Shown one piece after another: positions 1 to 7,805 of a DNA stretch of 64,000 nucleotides. Source of the stretch: Hymenobacter negativus (GTDB lineage Bacteria > Bacteroidota > Bacteroidia > Cytophagales > Hymenobacteraceae); assembly GCF_016056375.1 (NCBI RefSeq), contig NZ_JAEDAE010000007.1, positions 124,001 to 188,000 of the forward strand. Reading direction: 5' to 3'. Made by a program: the position numbers and the translations under genes. Numbering within the stretch: the first letter of the stretch is position 1; each line of letters starts with the position of its first letter. The notes under the pieces were generated by a model. It was not told where the DNA came from. It searched no databases and saw only the letters and a program-made list of their open reading frames with translations.

Positions 1-327
1 GAAATAGCTCACCGCGTAGGGCAGTCGGGCCACGGCCTGCCGCACAAACTCGGCCGAAGTGAGCACGCCCACTTCGTCCTCCATTTTTGGACCTTTCTCG
101 TGCACCTGCAGCAGCTGGAGCAGCTCCTGGGCCTGTTTCGAGCCGGTGCCCTGGTCGCCGAGCAGCATGGTGGAGCGGAAGGCATACACCGGCGCCTTCA
201 CCTGCAGATATAGGTAGGCGCAGCTGCCCGCCAGTACTAGCGCCAGCACAAACAGCGGCCAGCGGGTGCGCAGCTTAAAAAACAGCGCATGCAAATCAAT
301 CTCATCAGGAGCGGGCCGGGTTTCCAT
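1..327 (-). CDS. Wzc-like polysaccharide co-polymerase / tyrosine autokinase, N-terminal part
   Basis: This is the first 109 codons of a gene that runs off the left edge of the window; the start codon is at 325-327 on the minus strand. The protein begins METRPAPDEIDLHALFFKLR, followed by a hydrophobic segment (about residues 24-41, WPLFVLALVLAGSCAYLYL) and then a periplasmic stretch. This is the layout of Wzz/Wzc proteins, which control chain length and drive export of surface polysaccharide from the inner membrane. It lies 55 bp downstream of a Wza-like export lipoprotein on the same strand, the usual partner. The kinase domain, if present, is outside the window, so a plain Wzz-type protein cannot be excluded. 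Confidence 0.8.
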   Translation of the reverse strand, partial: METRPAPDEIDLHALFFKLRTRWPLFVLALVLAGSCAYLYLQVKAPVYAFRSTMLLGDQGTGSKQAQELLQLLQVHEKGPKMEDEVGVLTSAEFVRQAVARLPYAVSYF

Positions 328-382
328 AGTCAGAAGCAGAAATAGGGTGGGGCGAGCAAGCGGGCGCAGGCACAAGGCCGGC

Positions 383-1171
383 TTAGTTCGCCTTGATGAA
401 GCTCAGAAGCAGGATGATGGTCGATAAGCCGCCAAACACCAGTCCGAGGTTGTTGGCGTTGCCGCGGCTGGTGCGGGCCTTAAGCGGCTCCACATACAGG
501 GCATCGTTGGGCAGCAGGTAGTAGTATTTCGAGCGCAGCAGGTTGGGGTCGGTCAGGTCCAGCAGCACCACCTCCGAGCCCTTGGGCGTCTGCCGAATCA
601 GCTTCACGTTGGTGCGGTTGCCGAACTCACCCACGTCGCCGGCCAGGCCCAGGGCCTCCAGCACGGTGGCCTGCGAGTTGTACACGAAGTAGCGCCCGGG
701 CGCGCGCACCTCGCCTAAGATGGTGAGCTTGAAGCTGGTGAGTTTTACCAACACGTTGGCCTCGCGCATGAAGCGGGCCACTTCCTTTTGAATGAGCTGC
801 TGGGTTTCCTCCACCGTGAGGCCGGCCACCTTCAGCCGGCCCGCCGTGGGCAGGTTGATGCTGCCGGTGTCATCGACGGAGTAGCCGGAGGCGAAAATGT
901 TGCCCGGGTCGCCGCTCTGAATGTTCTGCCCGCTGGTCACGCTGAACAGGTCGTTTAGGGCCGGCTGCACGCTCTGCACCCGGATGGCGAGCACGTCGCC
1001 GGGCTGCAGCCGGTACACCTGCCGCTCATTATCTACCTGCACCGCCGCCCGGGTCGAATAGTCCTTGCTCTGCAAATAAGGTAACTGCTGCTGCGACACG
1101 CACGACCCCAGCAACGCCCCCGCCATCAGCAACCCCAAAACCCATGTGCGGAAGTAAACCATTGAGCTCAT
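383..1171 (-). CDS. Wza-like polysaccharide export outer-membrane lipoprotein
   Basis: A 262-residue protein of the polysaccharide biosynthesis/export family. It begins with a signal peptide ending in a lipobox (LLGSC, Cys 24). An export domain starts around the YRLQPGDVLAI motif (about residues 53-63), and an SLBB-like region follows (about 148-230, with FKLTILGEVRAPGRYF). A hydrophobic C-terminal helix (about 242-259) is seen in Bacteroidota members and may span the outer membrane. Its role is the outer-membrane exit channel for exopolysaccharide or capsule. It is co-directional with the Wzc-like gene downstream, so the two probably form an operon. A second Met at codon 4 is an alternative start. 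Confidence 0.88.
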   Translation of the reverse strand: MSSMVYFRTWVLGLLMAGALLGSCVSQQQLPYLQSKDYSTRAAVQVDNERQVYRLQPGDVLAIRVQSVQPALNDLFSVTSGQNIQSGDPGNIFASGYSVDDTGSINLPTAGRLKVAGLTVEETQQLIQKEVARFMREANVLVKLTSFKLTILGEVRAPGRYFVYNSQATVLEALGLAGDVGEFGNRTNVKLIRQTPKGSEVVLLDLTDPNLLRSKYYYLLPNDALYVEPLKARTSRGNANNLGLVFGGLSTIILLLSFIKAN

Positions 1172-1409
1172 AAACTGACCGTAGCGAAGCGCGAGGCCGG
1201 TGCCGAACCAACGCCTTTGCGCATCAGGTTCAAGCCTCGTTTCCCGCCTCGGGTAATGGAGATTAAGGGCTAATTTAATGAATTATTCGATATATAGTAT
1301 AAATTATTTATTTTTCTGTATTAATCAGATTTTAATGGCGGTTTAATCTTGCTATAAACCAATGATTTTGCCGGCGAGTACTTCCACTTTACGCCGGTTC
1401 GAACGCAAT
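1172..1409. other. Intergenic region upstream of the export operon, no gene seen
   Basis: Most of the 313-bp gap before the Wza-like gene. It has a markedly AT-rich block (about 1258-1360) in a GC-rich neighbourhood, suggesting the promoter region of the leftward operon. I could not find a clear TAnnTTTG box on the minus strand. The rest of the gap (1410-1454) is a strong stem-loop, listed separately. Confidence 0.4.
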
Positions 1410-1454
1410 AATCCCAGCAGCGGCTCCGGCCATTGGGGAGCTGCTGCTGGGATT
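1410..1454 (-). terminator. Strong stem-loop downstream of the azoreductase gene
   Basis: Positions 1410-1427 pair with 1437-1454 (arm words AATCCCAGCAGC and GCTGCTGGGATT). This gives about 18 pairs with one G-U pair at 1422/1442 and a 9-nt loop. It lies 30 bp beyond the stop codon of the leftward azoreductase gene. No good U-tract follows, so termination is inferred from position and stem strength. Confidence 0.55.
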
Positions 1455-1484
1455 GATTCGTGGCTGAACGCGGCCGGCCTACAT

Positions 1485-2081
1485 CTACACGGCTACGCTG
1501 TCGATACCTCTTTGTAATGCAGTGGCTTGTAGGTCAGGTATTTTGATTCCTTCGGCCCGAGCTACGGTTACGTCGCTCATGCCCAGCGCCCCGAGCGTCC
1601 AGCGCAGGTAGGGCGTAGCAAAATCCGCCGTCTGCATCGGGCCTTCGGAATAAACGCCACCGCTGGCAACGGCCAAGTATACCTTCTTGCCCTTAACCAG
1701 CCCCTCGGGGCCGGTGGCGGTGTATCGGAACGTGATGCCCGCCCGCGTCAGGTGGTCAATCCAAGACTTGAGCGACGAGGGGATGGTGAAGTTGTAGAAT
1801 GGCACCCCAATAACGAGGACGTCGGCGGCCATCACCTGCGCAATGGCCTCATCGGAGTGGCGCACGGCCTCTTGCTGTTCCGCCGAGCGGCCTTCAGCTG
1901 GTGTGAAATACGCTTGCAGGTGTGCTTCCTCAAGATGTGGGAAGGGGTGGGTAGCCACATTGCGCACTACCACGGTGCTACCGGGATGCGCCGCCAGCAG
2001 CTTGTCGATAATACCCTGGCTGAGGCGGGTGCTGAACGATTGAGCACCCTGGGCGCTGGAAATGATTTGCAGAATCTGCAT
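1485..2081 (-). CDS. azoR: FMN-dependent NADH-azoreductase (flavodoxin-like quinone reductase)
   Basis: A 198-residue protein of the AzoR / acyl-carrier phosphodiesterase-like flavodoxin-fold family, which reduces quinones and azo compounds with NAD(P)H through bound FMN. The N-terminal strand with an SAQGAQSFS phosphate-binding loop (residues 9-17), the VIGVPFYNFTIPSSLKSWID stretch (about 91-110) and the later VASGGVYSEG loop are typical of the family, and the length is normal. The gene is divergent from an HxlR-family regulator, and the shared 223-bp gap holds two palindromes. This resembles the YodB/AzoR1 arrangement of Bacillus, where an HxlR-type repressor releases an azoreductase under quinone stress. 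Regulation here is inferred. Confidence 0.9.
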   Translation of the reverse strand: MQILQIISSAQGAQSFSTRLSQGIIDKLLAAHPGSTVVVRNVATHPFPHLEEAHLQAYFTPAEGRSAEQQEAVRHSDEAIAQVMAADVLVIGVPFYNFTIPSSLKSWIDHLTRAGITFRYTATGPEGLVKGKKVYLAVASGGVYSEGPMQTADFATPYLRWTLGALGMSDVTVARAEGIKIPDLQATALQRGIDSVAV

Positions 2082-2185
2082 AAAAAAAGGGGAAAATGAG
2101 GTGATAAGCTGCGGGCTGGTCTCCGTAGCCCATCGGCCACCGGCAACAGCCCGCCTACCGAATAGCCAAACTGTTATTTGGTATT

Positions 2186-2206
2186 CTGATTACCTCAAGT
2201 AATCAG
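2186..2206. promoter_or_regulatory. Palindromic operator candidate 1 between azoR and hxlR-like gene
   Basis: Arms TGATTAC and GTAATCA (2187-2193 and 2199-2205) are separated by 5 nt (CTCAA); the flanking C and G extend the palindrome by one pair. It is the azoR-proximal copy of two near-identical palindromes in the divergent promoter region and is likely bound by a dimer of the adjacent HxlR-family protein. Confidence 0.65.
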
Positions 2207-2257
2207 CCGGGCGTTTGTTAGTAACTTGCCTCAACTACAGATTACGTGGCGGTAGCT

Positions 2258-2277
2258 TGATTACCGGCAGGTAATCA
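2258..2277. promoter_or_regulatory. Palindromic operator candidate 2 between azoR and hxlR-like gene
   Basis: The same arms, TGATTAC and GTAATCA, here 6 nt apart (CGGCAG), with an inner C-G pair. It lies 27 bp upstream of the regulator's start codon and about 71 bp centre to centre from the other palindrome. A half-site (GATTAC) at about 2240-2245 lies between them. The position suits autorepression of the regulator. Confidence 0.65.
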
Positions 2278-2304
2278 GACCTGTTCGCCCCATGCTTTAT
2301 TGCC

Positions 2305-2667
2305 ATGACCGTACCCAACGACCATTCCCAATGCGCCCCCACGATGCAGGCCCTGCGCCACGCCCTGCTGGTCGTCAACAGTAAGTGGAAGCTCCAGATT
2401 ATTGTGGCGTTGCTGTCCGGTGCCCGGCATTTTCGGGGGCTGGAGCGCAGCGTGCCGGGCATCTCCACCAAGGTGCTGGCCAAGGAGCTGAAGGATTTGG
2501 AAGCCCACCAGTTCATTGCCCGCACGGTGCATCCCGGCCCGCCCGTGGTGGTAGACTACCAGCTTTTGCCCTATGCCCACTCGCTCGACCCTGTGATTGA
2601 GGTACTAAGAGCGTGGGGCATGCAGCATCAGCAACGGTTGGAGGCGGCGGCTGCGGTACCGGTTTAG
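2305..2667 (+). CDS. HxlR-family (DUF24) winged-helix transcriptional regulator
   Basis: A 120-residue protein with one winged-helix domain. The helix-turn-helix region runs through SKWKLQIIVALLSGARHF (about 26-43) and the PGISTKVLAKELKDLE recognition region (about 51-66). The wing holds HPGPPVVVDYQLLPYA, matching the family's YxLTxxG region. The only cysteine is Cys 10, just before the first helix, where YodB and other redox-sensing HxlR proteins keep their reactive thiol. That suggests sensing of quinones or electrophiles. It is divergent from azoR across two palindromes, so it probably represses both azoR and itself. Confidence 0.88.
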   Translation: MTVPNDHSQCAPTMQALRHALLVVNSKWKLQIIVALLSGARHFRGLERSVPGISTKVLAKELKDLEAHQFIARTVHPGPPVVVDYQLLPYAHSLDPVIEVLRAWGMQHQQRLEAAAAVPV

Positions 2668-2824
2668 TGGCGGTTATGTCCTTTCCAGCCCGTAGGTTTA
2701 CAGAAGCTGGGGAAGTACCGGCGCGGGCTGCTGGTATCAGCTATTTATCGGCAATGCTCAAGATGCCTGCCTGGGCATAGCAGGCGCAAGCCGTCCCATT
2801 CCTTAAGAATAGAAACCCGCTGCC

Positions 2825-3250
2825 ATGTCCCCGACCCTCGACTACCTGCAATACCAGTTTCGGTCCGACCTTCAGATACTGGTGGGCCGCTGGCTGCGCC
2901 AGCCCACCGACGAAGAATTGCACGCAGGCTACTACCACCTGCTCGACGCGGCCGAGGCCTGCGGGGCCCGCCTCTGGCTGGTAGATGGCCGCCGCCGTGC
3001 CCACGCCAACCAGCAAGGCACCCCCTGGATGATGGAAGAATTCCTACCCCAACTGCCCCAGCGCCTGGGCGGGGCCGTCTTCATGGCCTATTTGTTTATG
3101 CCCACGCATTTGTACGAGCTGGAGCACGATGCCACAGTGCCGCCGCTCACGTATTTCGACGGCCGCCAGTACCATGTGCAGCGCTTCACCGAAGAGCAGA
3201 ATGCCATGCAGTGGCTGCGGGCCTGCGCCGCTGCCCAGGGCCAGCAGTGA
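2825..3250 (+). CDS. Uncharacterised STAS/SpoIIAA-like small protein
   Basis: A 141-residue soluble protein with no signal peptide. I do not recognise a named function. It reads like an alternating helix/strand domain: a short strand at LQILVGRW, a long helix, then a LWLVDGRRR strand, a helix, the AYLFMP strand, and a C-terminal helix with AMQWLRACA. The layout resembles STAS/SpoIIAA-like proteins common in Bacteroidota. The gene at 14175-14570 has the same layout, including the D-G turn after the second core strand and a terminal A-x-x-W/L-L helix, so the two look like distant paralogues. Transcribed alone, as far as can be seen. Confidence 0.55.
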   Translation: MSPTLDYLQYQFRSDLQILVGRWLRQPTDEELHAGYYHLLDAAEACGARLWLVDGRRRAHANQQGTPWMMEEFLPQLPQRLGGAVFMAYLFMPTHLYELEHDATVPPLTYFDGRQYHVQRFTEEQNAMQWLRACAAAQGQQ

Positions 3251-3256
3251 AGCGGC

Positions 3257-3748
3257 TTATTTTAGATTAGTGTTCCGGTTGTTGAGGCGCACAACCTGGC
3301 CGGCGCGCTTGCCGCTGCGCTTGATGCGCGCGCCCTCGGCCTGCTCCAGTACCAAGCGGGGCAGCGTGCAGTCGGTAAGAGCAATTTCCTGGGGCGTGTA
3401 GCCGGCCGCGCCTACCACCAGCGTCTGGCCCTGGTACACGGGGTCGGTGAGGCGGAATTTGCCTTCCGAATCGGTCACGTACACATCGTGGGTGCCTTTT
3501 ATGAGAAGCGTGGCGCCAATCAGCGGGCGCCCGTTGGGCTCATAGATAACGCCGCTGAGGGGGGCGCACGCCAGCCGCATGGCCGACCGGGCCGAGCTGC
3601 TGGCCGCGGGCCGCGACGACATCGCAATCCGGTCCTGGGCATTGCCGGACGGCGGCAGGGTGCTCGTACTGGCGCTTTGGGCAGCAACGGTCTGGCTGCT
3701 TCCTACGGCAAAAATTGTGACTGCGATGGCGAGGAAATATGAGCGCAT
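3257..3748 (-). CDS. Secreted carboxypeptidase-regulatory-like (CarbopepD_reg) domain protein
   Basis: A 163-residue protein with an N-terminal signal peptide (MRSYFLAIAVTIFAVGSS, cleavage near TVAAQ). After a low-complexity Ser/Ala linker comes one beta-sandwich domain of the carboxypeptidase D regulatory-like type (about 64-135), recognisable from SGVIYEPNGRPLIGATLLIK and YVTDSEGKFRL. In Bacteroidota this domain usually heads TonB-dependent receptors, but here it stands alone without a plug or barrel. The tail is basic (RIKRSGKRAG) and may bind polymer or cell wall. It ends 7 bp from the convergent gene at 2825-3250. Function unknown beyond an extracytoplasmic carbohydrate- or protein-binding role. 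Confidence 0.7.
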   Translation of the reverse strand: MRSYFLAIAVTIFAVGSSQTVAAQSASTSTLPPSGNAQDRIAMSSRPAASSSARSAMRLACAPLSGVIYEPNGRPLIGATLLIKGTHDVYVTDSEGKFRLTDPVYQGQTLVVGAAGYTPQEIALTDCTLPRLVLEQAEGARIKRSGKRAGQVVRLNNRNTNLK

Positions 3749-3984
3749 GGGTAAGCAGAATTAAGAACTTGAGCAGGAAGTAATGTGAAGATATTGATTA
3801 ATAATTAACTTATAACAATAATGATAATAATTTTTATCGGAATGGTGCTTTTCCTAATCCTCAGCGCGGAACTTATCTGAGCACCATACCAGTCAACTGG
3901 CGCGGTTTTTACTTGGTTTCAAAAAGCGAGGTTTCATGTCCTATTCACGCATTGGGGGGTAAGTTGTTGCCTCAATCAGCCAGT

Positions 3985-5475
3985 ATGCCCAAATTTTTCG
4001 AACATTGTTTTTCTCGTCTGTGCTCAGCGCGGACGCTCCATTTACTGGCCCTGAGCCTATTGTTGCTGCCAGCGACGAGTTGGGCGCAGGGGCTGGTGGC
4101 TTTCCCGGGGGCCGAGGGCGCGGGACGCTTCACCACCGGCGGACGGGGCACGGCAGCGCAGCCCACCACGGTGCTCGAAGTCACAAACCTGCTTGATGAT
4201 AATAAGCCCGGCAGCCTGCGCTACGCCCTGATGCTGAACGCGGCCAAAGCGCCGGCCCGCACCATCGTGTTTCGGGTGTCGGGCACCATTCACCTGCTTT
4301 CGCCACTTTACATTAACAAAGCAAATACCACCATTGCGGGCCAGACGGCCCCCGGCGACGGCATTTGCCTAGCCGATTACCCGGTTTCGGTGAAGGCCAA
4401 TAATGTGATTGTGCGTTTCATCCGCTTCCGGATGGGCGACAAGAACCAGAACGGCGGCTTTGTGGACGGCGCGGGCGGCGACGATGCCTTCGGGGGCACG
4501 CGCAACAACCACCTCATCGTGGACCACTGCTCGATGAGCTGGAGCACCGACGAGGCCCTGAGCGTGTACGAAGGCGACAGCACCACCCTGCAGTGGAACC
4601 TCATTGCGGAGCCGCTGAACTACTCCTACCACTACGAAAAGGGCGATACCGACTTCGAGCGGCACGGCTTCGGGGGCATTTGGGGCGGGCAGCATTCGTC
4701 GTTTCACCACAACCTGTTTGCGCACTGCAAAAACCGCACGCCGCGCTTCAACGGCAGCCGCTACACGCACCCGGCCGGCTTCGAGAATGCCGATTTCAGC
4801 AACAACGTGATTTACGACTGGGGCGAAAACAACGTGTATGCCGGCGAGGGCGGCAACTACAACGTCATAAACAACTACTACAAGCCCGGTCCCAGCACCA
4901 ACCCGCGGGTGCAGGCCCAGGTGTTGAACCCCTACAAAATCGACAAAGAGAAAGGCCGCCTGCCCTACGGCAAATTCTACCTGACCGGCAACTACGTGGA
5001 CGGTGCGCCCGCCGTGACGGCCCGCAACTGGCGCGGCGTGGTGATGAACGGCGGCACCGCCGCCGACACCGTGCAGTCGAAAGTAACAACGCCATTCAAC
5101 CTCGGCCCCGTTGCCCTGCAAACGGCCCCCGCCGCCTACGAGGCCGTGTTGAACGGTGCCGGCGCCATCTGCCCGCAGCGCGACACGCTCGACCAGCGCA
5201 TAGTGCGCGAGGTGCGCACCCGCACCGGCACCATCATCGACGTGCAGGGCCACTACCCGCACGGCACGCCCTACAGCGTTTCGCAAAAAGCCTGGCCGGT
5301 GCTGAAATCCACCGCCGCACCCGCCGATACCGACCACGACGGCATGCCCGATGCCTGGGAAAAGGCCAACGGCCTAAACCCCAAAGACGCTGCCGACCGG
5401 GGCCTACGCGCTACGGACGGCTACACCAATCTGGAGAGTTATTTGAACAGCCTAGTGGGAATGGGCGGGAAGTAG
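3985..5475 (+). CDS. Secreted pectate lyase-like polysaccharide lyase (parallel beta-helix)
   Basis: A 496-residue protein using the ATG at 3985, which puts a signal peptide (LHLLALSLLLLPATSWAQ) close to the N-terminus; an in-frame upstream start at 3913 is less likely. The mature protein opens with VAFPGAEGAGRFTTGGRGG-like sequence, typical of family PL1 pectate lyases of Bacteroidota. It continues with beta-helix motifs such as TIAGQTAPGDGICL, VIVRFIRFRMGD and NHLIVDHCSMSWSTDEALSV. The C-terminus has a DTDHDGMPDAWE calcium-binding repeat and a short helix-rich tail but no type IX sorting domain. It should cleave polygalacturonate by beta-elimination outside the cytoplasm. The AT-rich region 3785-3840 upstream probably holds the promoter. 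Confidence 0.88.
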   Translation: MPKFFEHCFSRLCSARTLHLLALSLLLLPATSWAQGLVAFPGAEGAGRFTTGGRGTAAQPTTVLEVTNLLDDNKPGSLRYALMLNAAKAPARTIVFRVSGTIHLLSPLYINKANTTIAGQTAPGDGICLADYPVSVKANNVIVRFIRFRMGDKNQNGGFVDGAGGDDAFGGTRNNHLIVDHCSMSWSTDEALSVYEGDSTTLQWNLIAEPLNYSYHYEKGDTDFERHGFGGIWGGQHSSFHHNLFAHCKNRTPRFNGSRYTHPAGFENADFSNNVIYDWGENNVYAGEGGNYNVINNYYKPGPSTNPRVQAQVLNPYKIDKEKGRLPYGKFYLTGNYVDGAPAVTARNWRGVVMNGGTAADTVQSKVTTPFNLGPVALQTAPAAYEAVLNGAGAICPQRDTLDQRIVREVRTRTGTIIDVQGHYPHGTPYSVSQKAWPVLKSTAAPADTDHDGMPDAWEKANGLNPKDAADRGLRATDGYTNLESYLNSLVGMGGK

Positions 5476-5495
5476 GGCCTGAATAAAGCTAGCCC

Positions 5496-5522
5496 GTCAT
5501 GCTTCGCTGCACTCTGCATGAC
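5496..5522. repeat. Short inverted repeat (GTCATGC / GCATGAC)
   Basis: Seven-bp arms at 5496-5502 and 5516-5522 around a 13-nt loop, just downstream of the pectate lyase gene. It may be a remnant of a dispersed intergenic repeat or part of a terminator; there is no U-tract. Confidence 0.35.
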
Positions 5523-5555
5523 CGCTCTCATCGCAATCAGTTGCTTCCATTCAGC

Positions 5556-5589
5556 CGGTATTCCGCCCGTTCAGCAGGCCGGAATACCG
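5556..5589. repeat. Inverted repeat CGGTATTCCG / CGGAATACCG
   Basis: Ten-bp perfect arms (5556-5565 and 5580-5589) with a 14-nt loop, about 80 bp upstream of the alpha/beta hydrolase gene. It could be a terminator for the pectate lyase transcript or an operator; the sequence alone does not decide. Confidence 0.4.
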
Positions 5590-5670
5590 TTCGCTTAAAT
5601 TCCGTTACGGCCGCTGAAACGGGCCGGTAAGTTTGGGTCATTCAATCACCATTCACCCCGAACTTACCCG

Positions 5671-6615
5671 ATGAAAACTTCTGCTTTCGCCCGCCACCTG
5701 TCCTTGTCGATGCTGTTGCTGAGCGCGGCGGGTTCCGCTTTTGCTACGAGCCCGGCTGCCGCGCCCGCCACCAAAATTGCGGCCGACAACCCCGCCGCGC
5801 ACCCCACGTTCACGGTGCGGGTGGTGGGCAAGGGCCAGCCCATGCTGCTGATTCCCGGCCTGAACTGCACAGGCGCGGTGTGGGATGAAACCGTGGCTCA
5901 CTACCAGACGCAGTACCAGTGCCACGTGATTTCGCTGGCGGGTTTCGGTGGCACCGCCCCAGTGGCCGTGACTGACCCGTTGCTGCCCGCCGTGCGCGAC
6001 CAGCTTCTGGCTTACATCAAAACCCATAAGCTGAACAAGCCTACCGTTGTAGGCCACAGCTTGGGCGGCTTCATGGCGCTGGCCCTGAGCGCGGCCCAGC
6101 CCGACGCCATTGGCCCGCTCGTGATTGTGGACTCGCTGCCCTTCTTAGCGGGCGTACAAAACCCGGCGGCCACCGTGGAAACCGTGAAGCCCCAGGCCAC
6201 CATCCTGCGCGCCCAGGTACGCCAAGGCCACATGGCTCCCGCTGCCCAGCGCCAGATGGTGGCTGGAATGGTGACCGACACCGCCCGGCAAACCCAGATT
6301 GCGCGTTGGAGCACGGCTTCAGACCTCGCCACCACGGCCCAGGCCATGTACGACATGTACACCATCGACCTGCGCCCGGACATCGCCCGCATTCAGCAGC
6401 CAGTGCTGGTGCTTGGGTCCTGGGCCGCCTACGCCCAATACGGCTCGACCAAGGAAAGCACCCGCGCTATCTTCGCGCAGCAATACGCCAAGCTGCCGCA
6501 AACGCGCATCGAAATGTCGGAAGCCGGCCGTCATTTCCTGATGTACGACGACACCGCGTGGTTGCTGACGCAGGCAGACGCTTTCTTGAAACAGCCGGCC
6601 GTGGTGAAAAAGTAG
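5671..6615 (+). CDS. Secreted alpha/beta hydrolase
   Basis: A 314-residue protein with a signal peptide (MKTSAFARHLSLSMLLLSAA, cleavage near AFA). The alpha/beta-hydrolase fold follows: oxyanion region LLIPGLNCTGAVWDE (about 54-68), nucleophile elbow VGHSLGGFMAL (about 126-136, catalytic Ser in GHSLG), the acid strand PVLVLGSWAAY, and a C-terminal catalytic His in EAGRHFLMYDD. It is probably a periplasmic or surface esterase or peptidase-like hydrolase; the substrate cannot be told. The gene stands alone between two hairpin-containing gaps and a two-component system. Confidence 0.85.
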   Translation: MKTSAFARHLSLSMLLLSAAGSAFATSPAAAPATKIAADNPAAHPTFTVRVVGKGQPMLLIPGLNCTGAVWDETVAHYQTQYQCHVISLAGFGGTAPVAVTDPLLPAVRDQLLAYIKTHKLNKPTVVGHSLGGFMALALSAAQPDAIGPLVIVDSLPFLAGVQNPAATVETVKPQATILRAQVRQGHMAPAAQRQMVAGMVTDTARQTQIARWSTASDLATTAQAMYDMYTIDLRPDIARIQQPVLVLGSWAAYAQYGSTKESTRAIFAQQYAKLPQTRIEMSEAGRHFLMYDDTAWLLTQADAFLKQPAVVKK

Positions 6616-6618
6616 TGC

Positions 6619-6650
6619 CAGCGGCCCGGGCGGCTTCGTCCGGGCCGCCG
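6619..6650 (+). terminator. GC-rich stem-loop after the hydrolase gene
   Basis: GCGGCCCGG (6621-6629) pairs with CCGGGCCGC (6640-6648) over a 10-nt loop immediately after the hydrolase stop codon. It lacks a U-tract, so it is a weak intrinsic terminator or a 3'-end stabiliser. Confidence 0.4.
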
Positions 6651-6698
6651 ACAGGCGGCCCATTCGCTTAATTTATCGCCATTTCATTCGTCTTGCTT

Positions 6699-7805
6699 AT
6701 GCCCCGCTCCTCATCCCGCCCGCGCTTGTATTGGATGCTCCAGATGGGCGGCTGGGGCGCGTATGGGTTGCTGGGCGGCGTTCTATCGGCCGTTTTTGGC
6801 AGGTTCAAGCCGATAATTATCCCTATCGAAATCATCGTGGCGGGCGCAATGCTGCTGGGCAGCCACTTGCTGCGGCTATACCTGCGCCGCCGGGGCTGGA
6901 CGCAGCTGCCGCTGGTGGCACTGTTGCCCCGGCTGTTACTGGGCAACTTGCTGGTGGCGGTGGGCAGCATGGCCCTCACTGGGGTGCTGGTGACGCTGCT
7001 ATACTGGGTAGTGGAGCCGCATAAGAACAGTACGGTCTTTCCGTGGCTGCCATACGTGGGCTACACGGCCAACTCGTTTTTCTTCATGCTGCTGTGGTCG
7101 GCGGCTTATTTCAGCCTGCACTATTTCGACAACCTGCGGCAGGCTGAAATCGAAAAGTGGAAGCTGGAGGCCGCCGTGCGCGAGGCCGAAATGCGGACCC
7201 TCAAGGCCCAGATAAACCCGCATTTCCTTTTCAACGGCCTCAACAACATCCGCGCCCTGGTGCTGGAAAACCCGGTGCGGGCCCGCGAGATGATGACGCA
7301 CCTCTCGGACCTGCTGCGCTACTCCCTGCAGCTAAACACCCGCGAGCAGGTGCCGCTGGCCCGTGAGCTCGAAATCGTGGCCCACTACCTCACCCTCGAA
7401 AACTTGCAGCTCGAAGAGCGCCTGCGCTTCACCCTCGACGTAGCCCCCGCCACCTTGGAGGTGCTGCTACCGCCCATGACGCTGCAGCTGCTGGTCGAAA
7501 ATGCCATTAAGCACGGCATTGCGCCCCGGCCGGGCGGCGGCGATATCCGCATTTCGGCCCAGCTGGAACGGCCTGGGCAGGTGCTCATCACGGTGCGCAA
7601 CCCCGGCCGCTACCAGCCCAACCCGGCCGCCCTCGACCATACCGGCATCGGCCTGCCCAATGCCCACGAGCGGCTGCAATTGCTGTTCGGCCCCACAGCC
7701 AGCCTCGTCATCGGCGATGATGCCCGGCAGGCCAACACCGTCACGGCCGAGCTGCGGCTGCCTTTGCTGACCACTACTCCGGCCCTCACTCTCGCTTCTG
7801 CATGA
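6699..7805 (+). CDS. LytS/YehU-type sensor histidine kinase
   Basis: A 368-residue membrane kinase using the ATG at 6699 (a TTG two codons upstream is less likely). The N-terminal part has four hydrophobic segments (about residues 10-35, 38-60, 75-103 and 118-140). A short coiled coil follows (AEIEKWKLEAAVREAEMRTL), then the His_kinase signature KAQINPHFLFNGLNNIRAL with the phosphorylatable His near residue 175. The HATPase region includes QLLVENAIKHGIAPRPGGG and GIGLPNAHERLQLLFG. It overlaps the downstream LytTR regulator by four bases (ATGA), so the pair is translationally coupled. Such pairs control cell-surface or nutrient-uptake genes; the signal is unknown. Confidence 0.92.
   Translation: MPRSSSRPRLYWMLQMGGWGAYGLLGGVLSAVFGRFKPIIIPIEIIVAGAMLLGSHLLRLYLRRRGWTQLPLVALLPRLLLGNLLVAVGSMALTGVLVTLLYWVVEPHKNSTVFPWLPYVGYTANSFFFMLLWSAAYFSLHYFDNLRQAEIEKWKLEAAVREAEMRTLKAQINPHFLFNGLNNIRALVLENPVRAREMMTHLSDLLRYSLQLNTREQVPLARELEIVAHYLTLENLQLEERLRFTLDVAPATLEVLLPPMTLQLLVENAIKHGIAPRPGGGDIRISAQLERPGQVLITVRNPGRYQPNPAALDHTGIGLPNAHERLQLLFGPTASLVIGDDARQANTVTAELRLPLLTTTPALTLASA

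Noticed and set aside
3913..3984. Upstream start for the pectate lyase gene
   Set aside because: It would add 24 residues before the signal peptide. The ATG at 3985 gives a normal secretory N-terminus.
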